Source of the DNA: Mesonia aestuariivivens
Lineage (GTDB): Bacteria; Bacteroidota; Bacteroidia; Flavobacteriales; Flavobacteriaceae
Direction: 5' to 3'
Assembly: GCF_019311235.1 (NCBI RefSeq)
Contig: NZ_JAHWDF010000001.1
Location: 248,001 to 312,000 of the forward strand
Length of the DNA stretch: 64,000 bases
Part shown: one piece after another, positions 46,006-54,676 of the stretch
How positions within the stretch are numbered: position 1 is the first letter of the stretch
Layout of the letters: every line of letters begins with the position of its first letter
Program-made: the position numbers and the translations under genes
Notes under the pieces: generated by a model
Seen by the model: only the letters and a program-made list of their open reading frames with translations
Told to the model about the DNA's origin: nothing
The model's database searches: none

Positions 46006-46013
46006 TATATTTG
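46006..46013 (+). promoter_or_regulatory. -7 promoter element of the ImmA/IrrE module
   Basis: TATATTTG fits TAnnTTTG; start near 46020, about 70 bases before the first gene. Confidence 0.5.
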
Positions 46014-46024
46014 TAAGGTAAAAA

Positions 46025-46069
46025 AATATCTCTGCGCCAACAGAGATATTAAATATTCGGTCGTACCGA
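46025..46069 (+). promoter_or_regulatory. Leader hairpin plus operator-like inverted repeat
   Basis: A perfect hairpin AATATCTCTG / CAGAGATATT (46025-46034 with 46041-46050), then the inverted repeat TCGGTCGTACCGA (46057-46069). The latter reappears in reverse orientation as TCGAGTACGACCGA at 46721-46734 before the second gene. Likely a binding site of the XRE-type regulator encoded by the module (inference). Confidence 0.55.
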
Positions 46070-46089
46070 TTTCAAATACTTTTTATTTT

Positions 46090-46704
46090 ATGTTACAAAA
46101 TTACGAAAAAAAAACCAATTATCGTCAAAATAAAAGACGATTAGCAACTTTGCAGGGTGCAAAGTTTGATTTAGAAAAAGAGCTTCCTTTAATGTTTAAG
46201 GCGTTTCGAGAGGCTTATGAACTTTACGAAATGGAGATTTCTAATACTCCACCTCAAGCTAGAGCTAGAGCTTTTGAAGCTTCATTATTGAACTCAAAAA
46301 TGATTCAATCTATTCAGAAGTATTTCCCTAATCACTGGAGGTTCGGAAAATACAAGAGATTTACGCTTCGTACCAATGGTTATATTGTTTTATTCAAGAA
46401 ATTGGATAATTACAATAGACCAATGAATGTGAAAACCAAATCGGTTTTAGCAATTTCTCAACAGCTTTCACTTCCATTATATAGTGAAGCAAATTTTGTT
46501 GAGGAACCAATATTATTTTTCGGTTATAAAAAGGATAAAGTTGGTAATATTGCAGAACCTAAATTGGTTTATTTAGATGAAGAACGAGTAAAGTGGATAG
46601 TTACACCTAATGATATCACTGTAGATACATCAGTAAAGACTTCTACTCAATCTCGAAAAGTTGCTGCTCCTATAATAAGAAACGGCAACAAAAAAATTGG
46701 CTAA
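46090..46704 (+). CDS. Unknown protein paired with XRE-ImmA/IrrE
   Basis: Not recognised. 204 residues, basic (N-terminal TNYRQNKRRLATLQ), with no signal peptide or membrane segment. The central block NHWRFGKYKRFTLRTNGYIV, followed by LFKKLDNYNRP, looks like a compact alpha/beta domain with conserved-looking His, Arg and Lys; the C-terminal tail is disordered (SVKTSTQSRKVAAP). It sits 58 bases before an XRE-ImmA/IrrE gene with a shared operator-like motif, and the pair is enclosed by duplicated terminators. A toxin, effector or anti-repressor partner is conceivable, but nothing in the sequence proves it. Confidence 0.6.
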   Translation: MLQNYEKKTNYRQNKRRLATLQGAKFDLEKELPLMFKAFREAYELYEMEISNTPPQARARAFEASLLNSKMIQSIQKYFPNHWRFGKYKRFTLRTNGYIVLFKKLDNYNRPMNVKTKSVLAISQQLSLPLYSEANFVEEPILFFGYKKDKVGNIAEPKLVYLDEERVKWIVTPNDITVDTSVKTSTQSRKVAAPIIRNGNKKIG

Positions 46705-46720
46705 TTATTTATTAATCTAA

Positions 46721-46734
46721 TCGAGTACGACCGA
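46721..46734 (+). promoter_or_regulatory. Second operator-like site
   Basis: TCGAGTACGACCGA, 28 bases before the XRE-ImmA/IrrE start. It matches the reverse complement of the site at 46057-46069 with one inserted base. Confidence 0.5.
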
Positions 46735-46762
46735 TTATTTTAAACTAAAACAAAATCTTAAG

Positions 46763-47830
46763 ATGAAAATCAATCACAAACAGTTAACATTTGCGAGAGA
46801 ATATAGAGGGTATTCTCAAACTGAGTTATCTTCTAAGATTGTTGGATTGTCACAGCCAAACTTATCAAAGTTTGAAAAAGGATTAAACACTTTATCAGAT
46901 GAACTACTAATTAAAGTAATGTCCTTTTTAGATTTTCCATTTGAGTTTTTAAGTAAAAACATATCCAATGAATCAGAAACTGCACACTTTAGAAAAAGAA
47001 CAACTATTACTAAAAAGGACAGAATAGATATAGAACAAAGTTATAAGCTTATTGGCTATATGGTAGATGAAATGGCGGATTCTTTGATGTGGCCAGATTT
47101 TACTTTTAAAACTTTAGATTTAGAAGAGGGTTACACACCTCAATATGTTGCAAAACATACAAGAAAGTTTTTAGGTTTAAAGCCTAATGAGCCTGTAAGA
47201 GATATTTGTAATTTGTTAGAGGTAAATGGTATTGTAATAGTAGAGTTAGATGCTATAGAAAAGTTTGATGGGGTTTCTTTGGTAACAGATAATGGCTACC
47301 CACTTATTGTTATTAATAAAAACTTTAGTAACGATAGAAAAAGATTTACAATAGCACACGAGTTAGGTCATTTATTGATGCATTCTGTAAATAATCCAGC
47401 AATACCAGATTACAGAGAAAAAAAATTAGAGAATGAAGCAAACGATTTTGCATCAGAATTTCTAATGCCTGCCGAGGCAATTAAAGCTTCCTTGTATAAT
47501 TTAAAACTCTCTTATTTGGCAGGTTTAAAAAAATACTGGTTAACCTCTATGGCTTCTATTGTAAGAAGAGCAAAAGATTTAGGTTGTATTACAAAAGATA
47601 CTTATAGGTATTTATATATTGAATTTAGTCGTAAAGGCTTAACAAAAAATGAAGGGGTAAATGTTTTTATTGATAGTCCAGAATTATTTAGAAAAGGGTA
47701 CGCAATGCACAAAAATGAATTAGCATATTCAGACTTTCAATTGGCTAGTGGTTTCTCAATACCTGTAGATATGATTAAAAGATATTGTGATAATAATAGA
47801 AATCAACCTAAACTAAGAGTATTGGTTTAG
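46763..47830 (+). CDS. XRE-family regulator with ImmA/IrrE metallopeptidase domain
   Basis: 355 residues: Cro/CI helix-turn-helix (about 8-62, RGYSQTELSSKIVGLSQPNL), linker, ImmA/IrrE zinc peptidase with HELGH (His199, Glu200, His203) in FTIAHELGHLLMH, and a C-terminal domain of about 110 residues. Known relatives (ImmA, IrrE/DdrO peptidases) cleave repressors on stress; fused XRE-peptidases are common in mobile elements and toxin-antitoxin-like loci. Likely autoregulates through the motifs at 46057 and 46721. Confidence 0.88.
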   Translation: MKINHKQLTFAREYRGYSQTELSSKIVGLSQPNLSKFEKGLNTLSDELLIKVMSFLDFPFEFLSKNISNESETAHFRKRTTITKKDRIDIEQSYKLIGYMVDEMADSLMWPDFTFKTLDLEEGYTPQYVAKHTRKFLGLKPNEPVRDICNLLEVNGIVIVELDAIEKFDGVSLVTDNGYPLIVINKNFSNDRKRFTIAHELGHLLMHSVNNPAIPDYREKKLENEANDFASEFLMPAEAIKASLYNLKLSYLAGLKKYWLTSMASIVRRAKDLGCITKDTYRYLYIEFSRKGLTKNEGVNVFIDSPELFRKGYAMHKNELAYSDFQLASGFSIPVDMIKRYCDNNRNQPKLRVLV

Positions 47831-47857
47831 AAGTGATTTTAATCGTATAACAGCACA

Positions 47858-47888
47858 AAAGGCTTACAATTTTTGTAGGTCTTTTTTT
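47858..47888 (+). terminator. Terminator copy 2, right border of the ImmA/IrrE module
   Basis: Arms AAGGCTTACA / TGTAGGTCTT closed by two G-U pairs and followed by seven T. Duplicate of the terminator at 45917, 1941 bases away. Confidence 0.78.
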
Positions 47889-48025
47889 ATATAATTTTTT
47901 AAGTAAGTATAATTTAAGCTATTTTATTGAAGTGCCAATTGAGACATTGATGTTCTACAACTAAATTATAGTATTCCAAAAAACATTACTATTTTTATAA
48001 CCCTTTCAAAATCTAGAAAACAATA

Positions 48026-51000
48026 ATGAAATTTAACGAAGACTCTAGGGTTAAAATTCCTTCAATATTACATTTGGTAAGATTAGGGTATGAATACCTA
48101 TCATTAAAGAACCAGAAGTGGGACAAAGAAACCAATATTTTTACCAATATATTTTTAGAAAGCGTTCAGAGAATCAATCACGATATTGAAAAAGATGAAG
48201 CTCAAAGGTTGCTTTCAGATATATCGTTAATGTTAGATAATGAAGATTTAGGGAGACAGTTCTATGAGCGATTAATTCAGCAAGAAGGGCATAAAATTAT
48301 AGATTTTGAAAACTTTGGAAATAATACCTTCAATGTAGTTACAGAATTAACCTACAAGAACGGAGAGGATGAATTTAGACCTGATATTATTCTATTGATA
48401 AATGGGTTGCCGTTGGTTTTTATTGAAGTTAAAAAGCCAAATAATAAAGAAGGAATTTTAGCGGAACGAAAAAGAATAAATCAAAGATTTCAAAATAAAA
48501 AATTTAGAAGGTTTATAAATATAACTCAATTAATGGTGTTCTCTAATAATATGGAGTACGACCCTAACGATCTAGATCAAATACAAGGTGCTTTTTATGC
48601 TTCCGCTTCTTATCATAAACCTATTTTTAATTTCTTTCGTGAAGAAGAAAATTTCGATTTATCAAAACTTTTAAAACCAGAAGACGAGGCAATAGAAGAT
48701 GAAATTTTAAAAGATAACAACTTAGTTATTATTAAAAGAAGTCCTGAGTTTTTAACTAATAAAAGCCCTAAGACACCCACTAACAGAATTTCTACCTCTT
48801 TATTTTCGAGAGATAGATTAAAATTTACTTTACAATATGCTATAGCTTATGTAAATGAAGTGAAAGGTTTAGAAAAGCATATTATGCGTTATCCGCAAAT
48901 TTTCGCAACAAAAGCAATAGCTAAGTCCTTAGATAAGGATATTCGTAAAGGTATAATTTGGCATACACAAGGAAGTGGTAAAACTGCATTAGCTTATTAT
49001 AATGTTAAGCACCTAACCGATTATTATCAAGAGAAAAACATAATACCTAAATTCTATTTTATTGTAGATAGATTAGATTTACTACTACAAGCGAAGAGAG
49101 AATTTTCAGCAAGGGGATTAACGGTTAATATTGTTAACTCTAGAAGTGAATTTGCTAAGGATATTAAAGTAAAATCAGCAATTAAAAACGATAGAGGAAA
49201 TCCAGAAATTACTGTTGTAAATATTCAAAAATTCTCAGATGATGCGCAAATCATTAAAGAACAGGATTACGATATTAATGTTCAACGTATTTATTTTTTA
49301 GATGAGGTTCACCGCAGTTATAATCCAGAAGGTAGTTTTTTAGCTAACCTAGAACAATCAGACAAACAAGCGGTTAAAATAGGTTTAACAGGAACTCCGT
49401 TATTGGGTGACGACTACAACTCTAGAAGTTTGTTTGGTGATTATATTCATAAGTATTATTACAATGCTTCAATTGCCGATGGTTATACTTTAAGACTTAT
49501 TAGGGAAGAAATTGAGACCAATTATAAAATGGTACTTGAAGAAGCCTTAAAAGCCATAGAAATTCAACAAGGTAATATTTCTAAAAAAGAAATTTATGCG
49601 CATCATAAGTTTGTAGAGCCAATGTTAGATTATATTGTTAACGATTTTGAGGCGTTTAGACTTACTTATGCAGATAATTCGATTGGCGGTATGGTGGTTT
49701 GTGATAGTTCAGACCAAGCCAAAATGATGTTTGAAATTTTTAATAAAAAATACAGACAACAACCAGAGCTTGTTACACAAGCCGCAGAAGAACCTGAATC
49801 ATACGGAGATAACAAAAGAAAAAGGTATAAAGTAAAAACAGCAGCATTAATACTGCACGACATTGGTACAAAAGAAGAACGAAAAGATCAAGTTGAAGAT
49901 TTTAAAGCAGGAAAAATTGACATTCTTTTTGTCTATAATATGTTACTTACAGGCTTTGATGCTAAGCGTTTGAAGAAACTATATATCGGTAGAATAATTA
50001 AAAAGCATAATTTATTACAAACCTTAACCAGAGTAAATAGAACCTATAAAAACTATCGCTACGGTTATGTGGTAGATTTTGCAGATATAAGAGAAGAATT
50101 CAATAAAACAAATCGAGATTATTTTAATGAGTTGCAAGAGGTATTAGGGAATGAAATTGAACATTATTCAAATATTTTTAAATCGAAAGAAGAAATTCAG
50201 GAGGAAATAGCAGATATAAAAGAAGTATTATTTCATTTCGATACGCAAAATGCTGAAATATTTTCTCAACAGGTTTCAGAAATTTCAGACCCAAAGAAAA
50301 TGACAGAAATTGTCAAAGCCTTGGGTAATGCAAAAAGTCTGTATAATTTAATTCGTCTATTCGGTCACTATGAGTTATTAGAAAAAATAGATTTCAAAAA
50401 ACTCTCAATTTTATACCGAGAAGCAAGTAATCATTTACAGTTAATCAATCAAAAAGATGCAGTAGAAAATAGCACAGACACAACAAATCTTTTAAATGTT
50501 GCGCTAGAAGATATCATCTTTAAATTTAATAAAATAGGTGAAGAAGAGCTAATCTTAGCAGATCAGTTAAAAGATACTTTACGCAAAACAAGAGAGGAAC
50601 TAGCTAATAATTTTGATAAGAAAGATCCTGAGTTTGTTAGTCTCTATGAAGAATTAGAACGCCTATTTAAAAAGAAAAAACTTGAAGAGGTAAGCCAAGA
50701 AGAAATGAAAGCTAACATTGGCGCCTTAAAAGATATTCACGCAAAAATTTTAGAATTAAACCGTCAAAACCGACTTTTGCAGGCTAAATACAATAACGAT
50801 CCTAAATATTGCAGAATACATAAACGTTTAAGGGAAAAGGGTGGTTTAACCAAAAGAGAAACGCAATTGTTTGAAGCCTTACAATCAGTAAAATCGGAAG
50901 CAGATTTACAAGTATTACAGAACAGCAAATTACTAGAGAATGAGGGGTATTTAGATAAAATGATGATACGTTTAGTTATTAATCAATTTGTAAAACAAAA

Positions 51001-51091
51001 CAATATTCCTTTAAACCCAGAAACATCTAAGTTCATCAACAACTTAGTAGTACAAGAATATACAAACGAATTTCACAACCGCATAGCATAA
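48026..51091 (+). CDS. hsdR: Type I restriction enzyme, R subunit
   Basis: Motor and nuclease subunit, 1021 residues, EcoR124-like. The N-terminal PD-(D/E)xK nuclease has Asp120 (RPDIIL) and Glu134-x-Lys136 (FIEVKKP). The superfamily 2 translocase has Walker A GSGKT (316-320), DEVH box (426-429) and a later motif with TLTRVNR. The C-terminal helical region contacts the methylase. It cuts DNA at random sites when translocation stalls. First gene of a five-gene operon; hsdM follows after one base. Confidence 0.96.
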   Translation: MKFNEDSRVKIPSILHLVRLGYEYLSLKNQKWDKETNIFTNIFLESVQRINHDIEKDEAQRLLSDISLMLDNEDLGRQFYERLIQQEGHKIIDFENFGNNTFNVVTELTYKNGEDEFRPDIILLINGLPLVFIEVKKPNNKEGILAERKRINQRFQNKKFRRFINITQLMVFSNNMEYDPNDLDQIQGAFYASASYHKPIFNFFREEENFDLSKLLKPEDEAIEDEILKDNNLVIIKRSPEFLTNKSPKTPTNRISTSLFSRDRLKFTLQYAIAYVNEVKGLEKHIMRYPQIFATKAIAKSLDKDIRKGIIWHTQGSGKTALAYYNVKHLTDYYQEKNIIPKFYFIVDRLDLLLQAKREFSARGLTVNIVNSRSEFAKDIKVKSAIKNDRGNPEITVVNIQKFSDDAQIIKEQDYDINVQRIYFLDEVHRSYNPEGSFLANLEQSDKQAVKIGLTGTPLLGDDYNSRSLFGDYIHKYYYNASIADGYTLRLIREEIETNYKMVLEEALKAIEIQQGNISKKEIYAHHKFVEPMLDYIVNDFEAFRLTYADNSIGGMVVCDSSDQAKMMFEIFNKKYRQQPELVTQAAEEPESYGDNKRKRYKVKTAALILHDIGTKEERKDQVEDFKAGKIDILFVYNMLLTGFDAKRLKKLYIGRIIKKHNLLQTLTRVNRTYKNYRYGYVVDFADIREEFNKTNRDYFNELQEVLGNEIEHYSNIFKSKEEIQEEIADIKEVLFHFDTQNAEIFSQQVSEISDPKKMTEIVKALGNAKSLYNLIRLFGHYELLEKIDFKKLSILYREASNHLQLINQKDAVENSTDTTNLLNVALEDIIFKFNKIGEEELILADQLKDTLRKTREELANNFDKKDPEFVSLYEELERLFKKKKLEEVSQEEMKANIGALKDIHAKILELNRQNRLLQAKYNNDPKYCRIHKRLREKGGLTKRETQLFEALQSVKSEADLQVLQNSKLLENEGYLDKMMIRLVINQFVKQNNIPLNPETSKFINNLVVQEYTNEFHNRIA

Positions 51092-51092
51092 A

Positions 51093-52724
51093 ATGACAAC
51101 AACCGTAGCATTTCAAAATCAAGTAAAATCCCTAATCGATAATCTAAAAGGCATTTGTGCCAATTACGGTTTAGGGAATGATGGCGATGAATATAAAGTA
51201 ATTACACAGGTTTTTTTATATAAGTTTTTAAACGATAAATTTACTTACGAGGTGAAACAGCTCAATCCAGATTTAGTTGAAGCTGAAGACTTACAAAAAA
51301 CTTTAGAAGAATATTCAGATGAAAATTATGAAATGCTCACCCTGCAACTTAATGCAGATACCGCAGTGTTACAACCACATCATTTAATATCACATCTTTA
51401 TAACGAACAAAACCAAAAAGACTTTGCCAAAACTTTTGATGATACCTTAATGGATATTGCAAGGTTAAATAACGAGATCTTTGCGGTAAAAACTACAGGA
51501 GGTGCAAAAGAACCCTTATTTGAGCGTATAAGTGAAATTGTGGAGACCTCAGAAAGGAATGCGTTTTGTAGAGCCCTAATTAACCAATTGGTAGAATTTA
51601 GTTTTGAGCATATTTTTAATGAAAAGTATGACTTTTACGCTACGATATTTGAGTACTTAATTAAAGATTACAATAATGATAGTGGCGGTACTTACGCAGA
51701 ATATTATACCCCACACGCGGTAGCTAAAATTATGGCGGCAATTTTAGTAAAACCAGAAGATAATCCTAATAATGTAACGTGTTACGATCCAAGTGCGGGT
51801 TCGGGTACTTTATTAATGAATTTAGCCCACGCCATAGGAGAAGATAGGTGTACTATTTATTCACAAGATGTTTCAAAAAAATCATCTAAACTTTTGCGTT
51901 TAAATTTAATTTTAAATAACCTAGTACATTCTCTTCAAAACGTTATACGCGGGAATACCATTTTAGCACCTTATCATAAAGACGAAAATAATGAGCTAGA
52001 AAAGTTTAATTACATAGTTTCTAACCCACCCTTTAAATTAGATTTTAGCGAGTATAGAGACGATTTAGATACTAAAGAAAATAACGACCGCTTTTTCGCG
52101 GGTATTCCTAAAACACCTAAAAGTAAAAAGAGCGGAATGGCTATTTATAGCCTGTTTTTACAGCATATAATACACAGCTTAAAACCTAGCGGTAAAGCAG
52201 CAGTAGTAGTGCCTACAGGTTTTATAACGGCACAAAGTGGTATTGATAAAAAAATAAGAGAAAAACTCATTGAAAATAAAATGCTTGCAGGGGTGGTAAG
52301 TATGCCTTCAAACATTTTTGCAACTACCGGTACTAACGTGTCTATTGTTTTTTTAGATAAAAGTAATAAGGAAGATGTAGTGCTAATAGATGCTTCAAAA
52401 CTTGGTACTAAAGTTAAAGAAGGGAAAAACCAAAAAACGGTATTAAGTCACGAAGAAGAACAATATATCATCGATACATTTAATTATAAAAAGCAGGAAG
52501 ATGATTTTTCAGTAGTGGTAAAATATGACGAGATTAAAAAGAAAAATTACAGTTTAAGTGCAGGACAATATTTTGAAATAAAAATCGAATATATCGATAT
52601 TTCTGCGGATGATTTTATAAATAAATTGAATTCTTTTGATAATAGTTTAGAAAGTTTGTTTTTGAAATCTAAAAGTTTAGAAAGGGATATTAAGAATAAC
52701 TTAAAAACTTTGAAGTATGATTAA
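51093..52724 (+). CDS. hsdM: Type I restriction enzyme, M subunit
   Basis: N6-adenine methyltransferase, 543 residues: N-terminal helical domain (to about 150), SAM motif DPSAGSGTLL (Asp232-), catalytic NPPF at 311-314, and a C-terminal helical tail. It methylates the recognition site on both strands and forms the core M2S complex. It starts one base after hsdR and overlaps hsdS by 8 bases. Confidence 0.96.
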   Translation: MTTTVAFQNQVKSLIDNLKGICANYGLGNDGDEYKVITQVFLYKFLNDKFTYEVKQLNPDLVEAEDLQKTLEEYSDENYEMLTLQLNADTAVLQPHHLISHLYNEQNQKDFAKTFDDTLMDIARLNNEIFAVKTTGGAKEPLFERISEIVETSERNAFCRALINQLVEFSFEHIFNEKYDFYATIFEYLIKDYNNDSGGTYAEYYTPHAVAKIMAAILVKPEDNPNNVTCYDPSAGSGTLLMNLAHAIGEDRCTIYSQDVSKKSSKLLRLNLILNNLVHSLQNVIRGNTILAPYHKDENNELEKFNYIVSNPPFKLDFSEYRDDLDTKENNDRFFAGIPKTPKSKKSGMAIYSLFLQHIIHSLKPSGKAAVVVPTGFITAQSGIDKKIREKLIENKMLAGVVSMPSNIFATTGTNVSIVFLDKSNKEDVVLIDASKLGTKVKEGKNQKTVLSHEEEQYIIDTFNYKKQEDDFSVVVKYDEIKKKNYSLSAGQYFEIKIEYIDISADDFINKLNSFDNSLESLFLKSKSLERDIKNNLKTLKYD

Positions 52725-54054
52725 AGTTTCTTTAAGTTCAATTATTGATATTATTAGTGGTGGCACACCGAAGACTAAGGTTACTGAATATTGGAACGGT
52801 AATATTGGTTGGCTTTCTGTAACAGATTTTAATAATGATCTACGCTTTGTTTATGATACAGAAAAGAAAATTACAGAAAAAGGAGTTGATGAGAGTAATA
52901 CAAAGTTTCTTAATAAAGGAGATATTATAATTTCTGCAAGAGGAACAGTTGGTGCTTTAGCTCAAATTGGTAAGCCAATGTGTTTTAATCAATCCTGTTT
53001 TGGAATTAGAGGAAAGAAAGATATAGCAAATACAGATTTCTTGTACTATTCACTTAAAAATTATGTAAAAAATATTATAAAAAGAAGCCAAGGTTCTGTT
53101 TTTGATACCATAAATCTAAACTCTTTTGATTTGATGGAAATTGAAATCCCCAAATCAATTACTACGCAAAAAGAAATAGCCAAAGTCTTATCCGATTTAG
53201 ATGAAAAGATAGAAATCAATAATAAAATCAATACTGAATTAGAAGCAATGGCAAAGCTTATTTACGAGTATTGGTTTGTGCAATTCGATTTCCCAGATAA
53301 AAATGGCAAACCATACAAGGCTTCAGGTGGTAAAATGGTGTATAATGAAGAGTTGAAAAGAGAGATTCCTGAGGGCTGGGTAGATAAAACCATTGCAAAT
53401 TGGATAGAAAATGATAAAAGTGGTGATTGGGGTAAGGATTCAAAACAAGGTAATTATACAGAAAAAGTGTCTTGTATTCGTGGTGCGGATTTAAACGGCT
53501 TAAACGGTAATGGAGAAGTAAAAGCCCCAGAGCGTTTTATTTTAGAAAAAAACACCCATAAATTATTAGAAGAAGGTGATTTAATTATTGAAATATCAGG
53601 AGGTAGCCCAACGCAGTCTACAGGAAGAATGGCATTTATAACTAAAGAAACACAAGAGCGATTTGATAATCCATTAATTTGCTCAAACTTCTGTAAAGCT
53701 CTTACATTGAAGGATGAAATTTATTTATTTAATTTTGTTTACCAATGGCAAAGTTTATATGATGCAGGCGTATTATTTGGTTGGGAAGGCAAAACAAGCG
53801 GTATTAAAAACTTACTGTTTGAAAACTTTGTAAATAATTATAAAACAATACTTCCTGAGAAAAATATAGTTGAAAAGTTTTATCAAAAAATTAAACCATT
53901 ACACGCCAAAAAGCAAAAAAACTTACGAGAAAACCAAAAATTAGCAGAATTAAGAGATTGGTTATTACCAATGCTTATGAATGGGCAAGTAACGGTTAAA
54001 GAAGCACAAGAGCATATCAATAAAGCCGCAGAACCACAAGAGAATTATGGCTAA
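52717..54054 (+). CDS. hsdS: Type I restriction enzyme, S subunit
   Basis: Specificity subunit, 445 residues: two target-recognition domains (about 1-150 and 215-385), each followed by a conserved long helix (KEIAKVLSDLDEKIEINNKI and LHAKKQKNLRENQKLAELRD). The recognition sequence cannot be predicted by reading. No second or partial S gene and no inverted repeat within it is seen, so I have no evidence for phase variation by inversion. It overlaps hsdM and the DUF4062 gene by 8 bases each. Confidence 0.94.
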   Translation: MIKVSLSSIIDIISGGTPKTKVTEYWNGNIGWLSVTDFNNDLRFVYDTEKKITEKGVDESNTKFLNKGDIIISARGTVGALAQIGKPMCFNQSCFGIRGKKDIANTDFLYYSLKNYVKNIIKRSQGSVFDTINLNSFDLMEIEIPKSITTQKEIAKVLSDLDEKIEINNKINTELEAMAKLIYEYWFVQFDFPDKNGKPYKASGGKMVYNEELKREIPEGWVDKTIANWIENDKSGDWGKDSKQGNYTEKVSCIRGADLNGLNGNGEVKAPERFILEKNTHKLLEEGDLIIEISGGSPTQSTGRMAFITKETQERFDNPLICSNFCKALTLKDEIYLFNFVYQWQSLYDAGVLFGWEGKTSGIKNLLFENFVNNYKTILPEKNIVEKFYQKIKPLHAKKQKNLRENQKLAELRDWLLPMLMNGQVTVKEAQEHINKAAEPQENYG

Positions 54055-54676
54055 AAAGAAAAGAGATATAAAAATAATGGTAGGTTCAACCGTGTATGGC
54101 TTTGAAGATCAATTATCACAAATAGTAGCTCAATTACAATTATTAGGTTATACGGTTTTAAATTCTCATAATGGCAGTATAAAAGTAAACCCTAAATTAT
54201 CTAGTTTAGAGAATTGTTTAAAGGCAGTTGAGGAATGTGATTTGTTTTTAGGTATTATAAGACCTTATTATGGTACAGGTAATATCGGTGAAAAGAACAT
54301 TACATTTGAAGAAATTAAAAAGGCAATAGAATTAAAGAAACCCTATTGGTTTTTAGTACATAGAGATGTAACTTTTGGTCGCTTATTATTAGGTAAATTA
54401 AGACTAAAAAATGAGAGTGGATTAATTGAAAAAAACGATGATTTATATAAAAAATTAGGTGTTGGTGTGGCTAAAAATAGTTTTTTTGATGAAAGAACTA
54501 TCGAGATTTATAATTATGTTATTGAAAACCATATTCCTGTAACATTAAGAAATGGCAATTGGGCACAAGAGTTTTACCGTTTGGATGAGATGATGACCTA
54601 TATAAATACTCAATTTTCAGATAAAGACTTTGTAGAGAGTATAATTAGTGTAAAAGAGACTAAAGATGCAGAGTGA
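54047..54676 (+). CDS. DUF4062 domain protein coupled to the RM operon
   Basis: 209 residues with the DUF4062 pattern: KIMVGSTVYGFEDQLSQIVA at the N-terminus (strand and loop of a Rossmann-like fold), ECDLFLGIIRPYYGTG, ITFEEIKKAIELKKPYWFLV. The fold is related to TIR/nucleoside-deoxyribosyltransferase-like domains seen in defence proteins, so NAD or nucleotide sensing is a reasonable guess. It overlaps hsdS by 8 bases and the AlbA_2 gene by 11, so it is made with the restriction enzyme. The function of DUF4062 in this setting is not established. Confidence 0.8.
   Translation: MAKKKRDIKIMVGSTVYGFEDQLSQIVAQLQLLGYTVLNSHNGSIKVNPKLSSLENCLKAVEECDLFLGIIRPYYGTGNIGEKNITFEEIKKAIELKKPYWFLVHRDVTFGRLLLGKLRLKNESGLIEKNDDLYKKLGVGVAKNSFFDERTIEIYNYVIENHIPVTLRNGNWAQEFYRLDEMMTYINTQFSDKDFVESIISVKETKDAE

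Noticed and set aside
46090-47830. Calling the two-gene module a proven toxin-antitoxin system
   Set aside because: Layout and operator motifs are suggestive, but the first protein matches no known toxin and nothing in the sequence shows toxicity.
52717-54054. Phase-variable hsdS by inversion
   Set aside because: No second or partial S gene, no invertase gene and no inverted repeats in the operon were seen.
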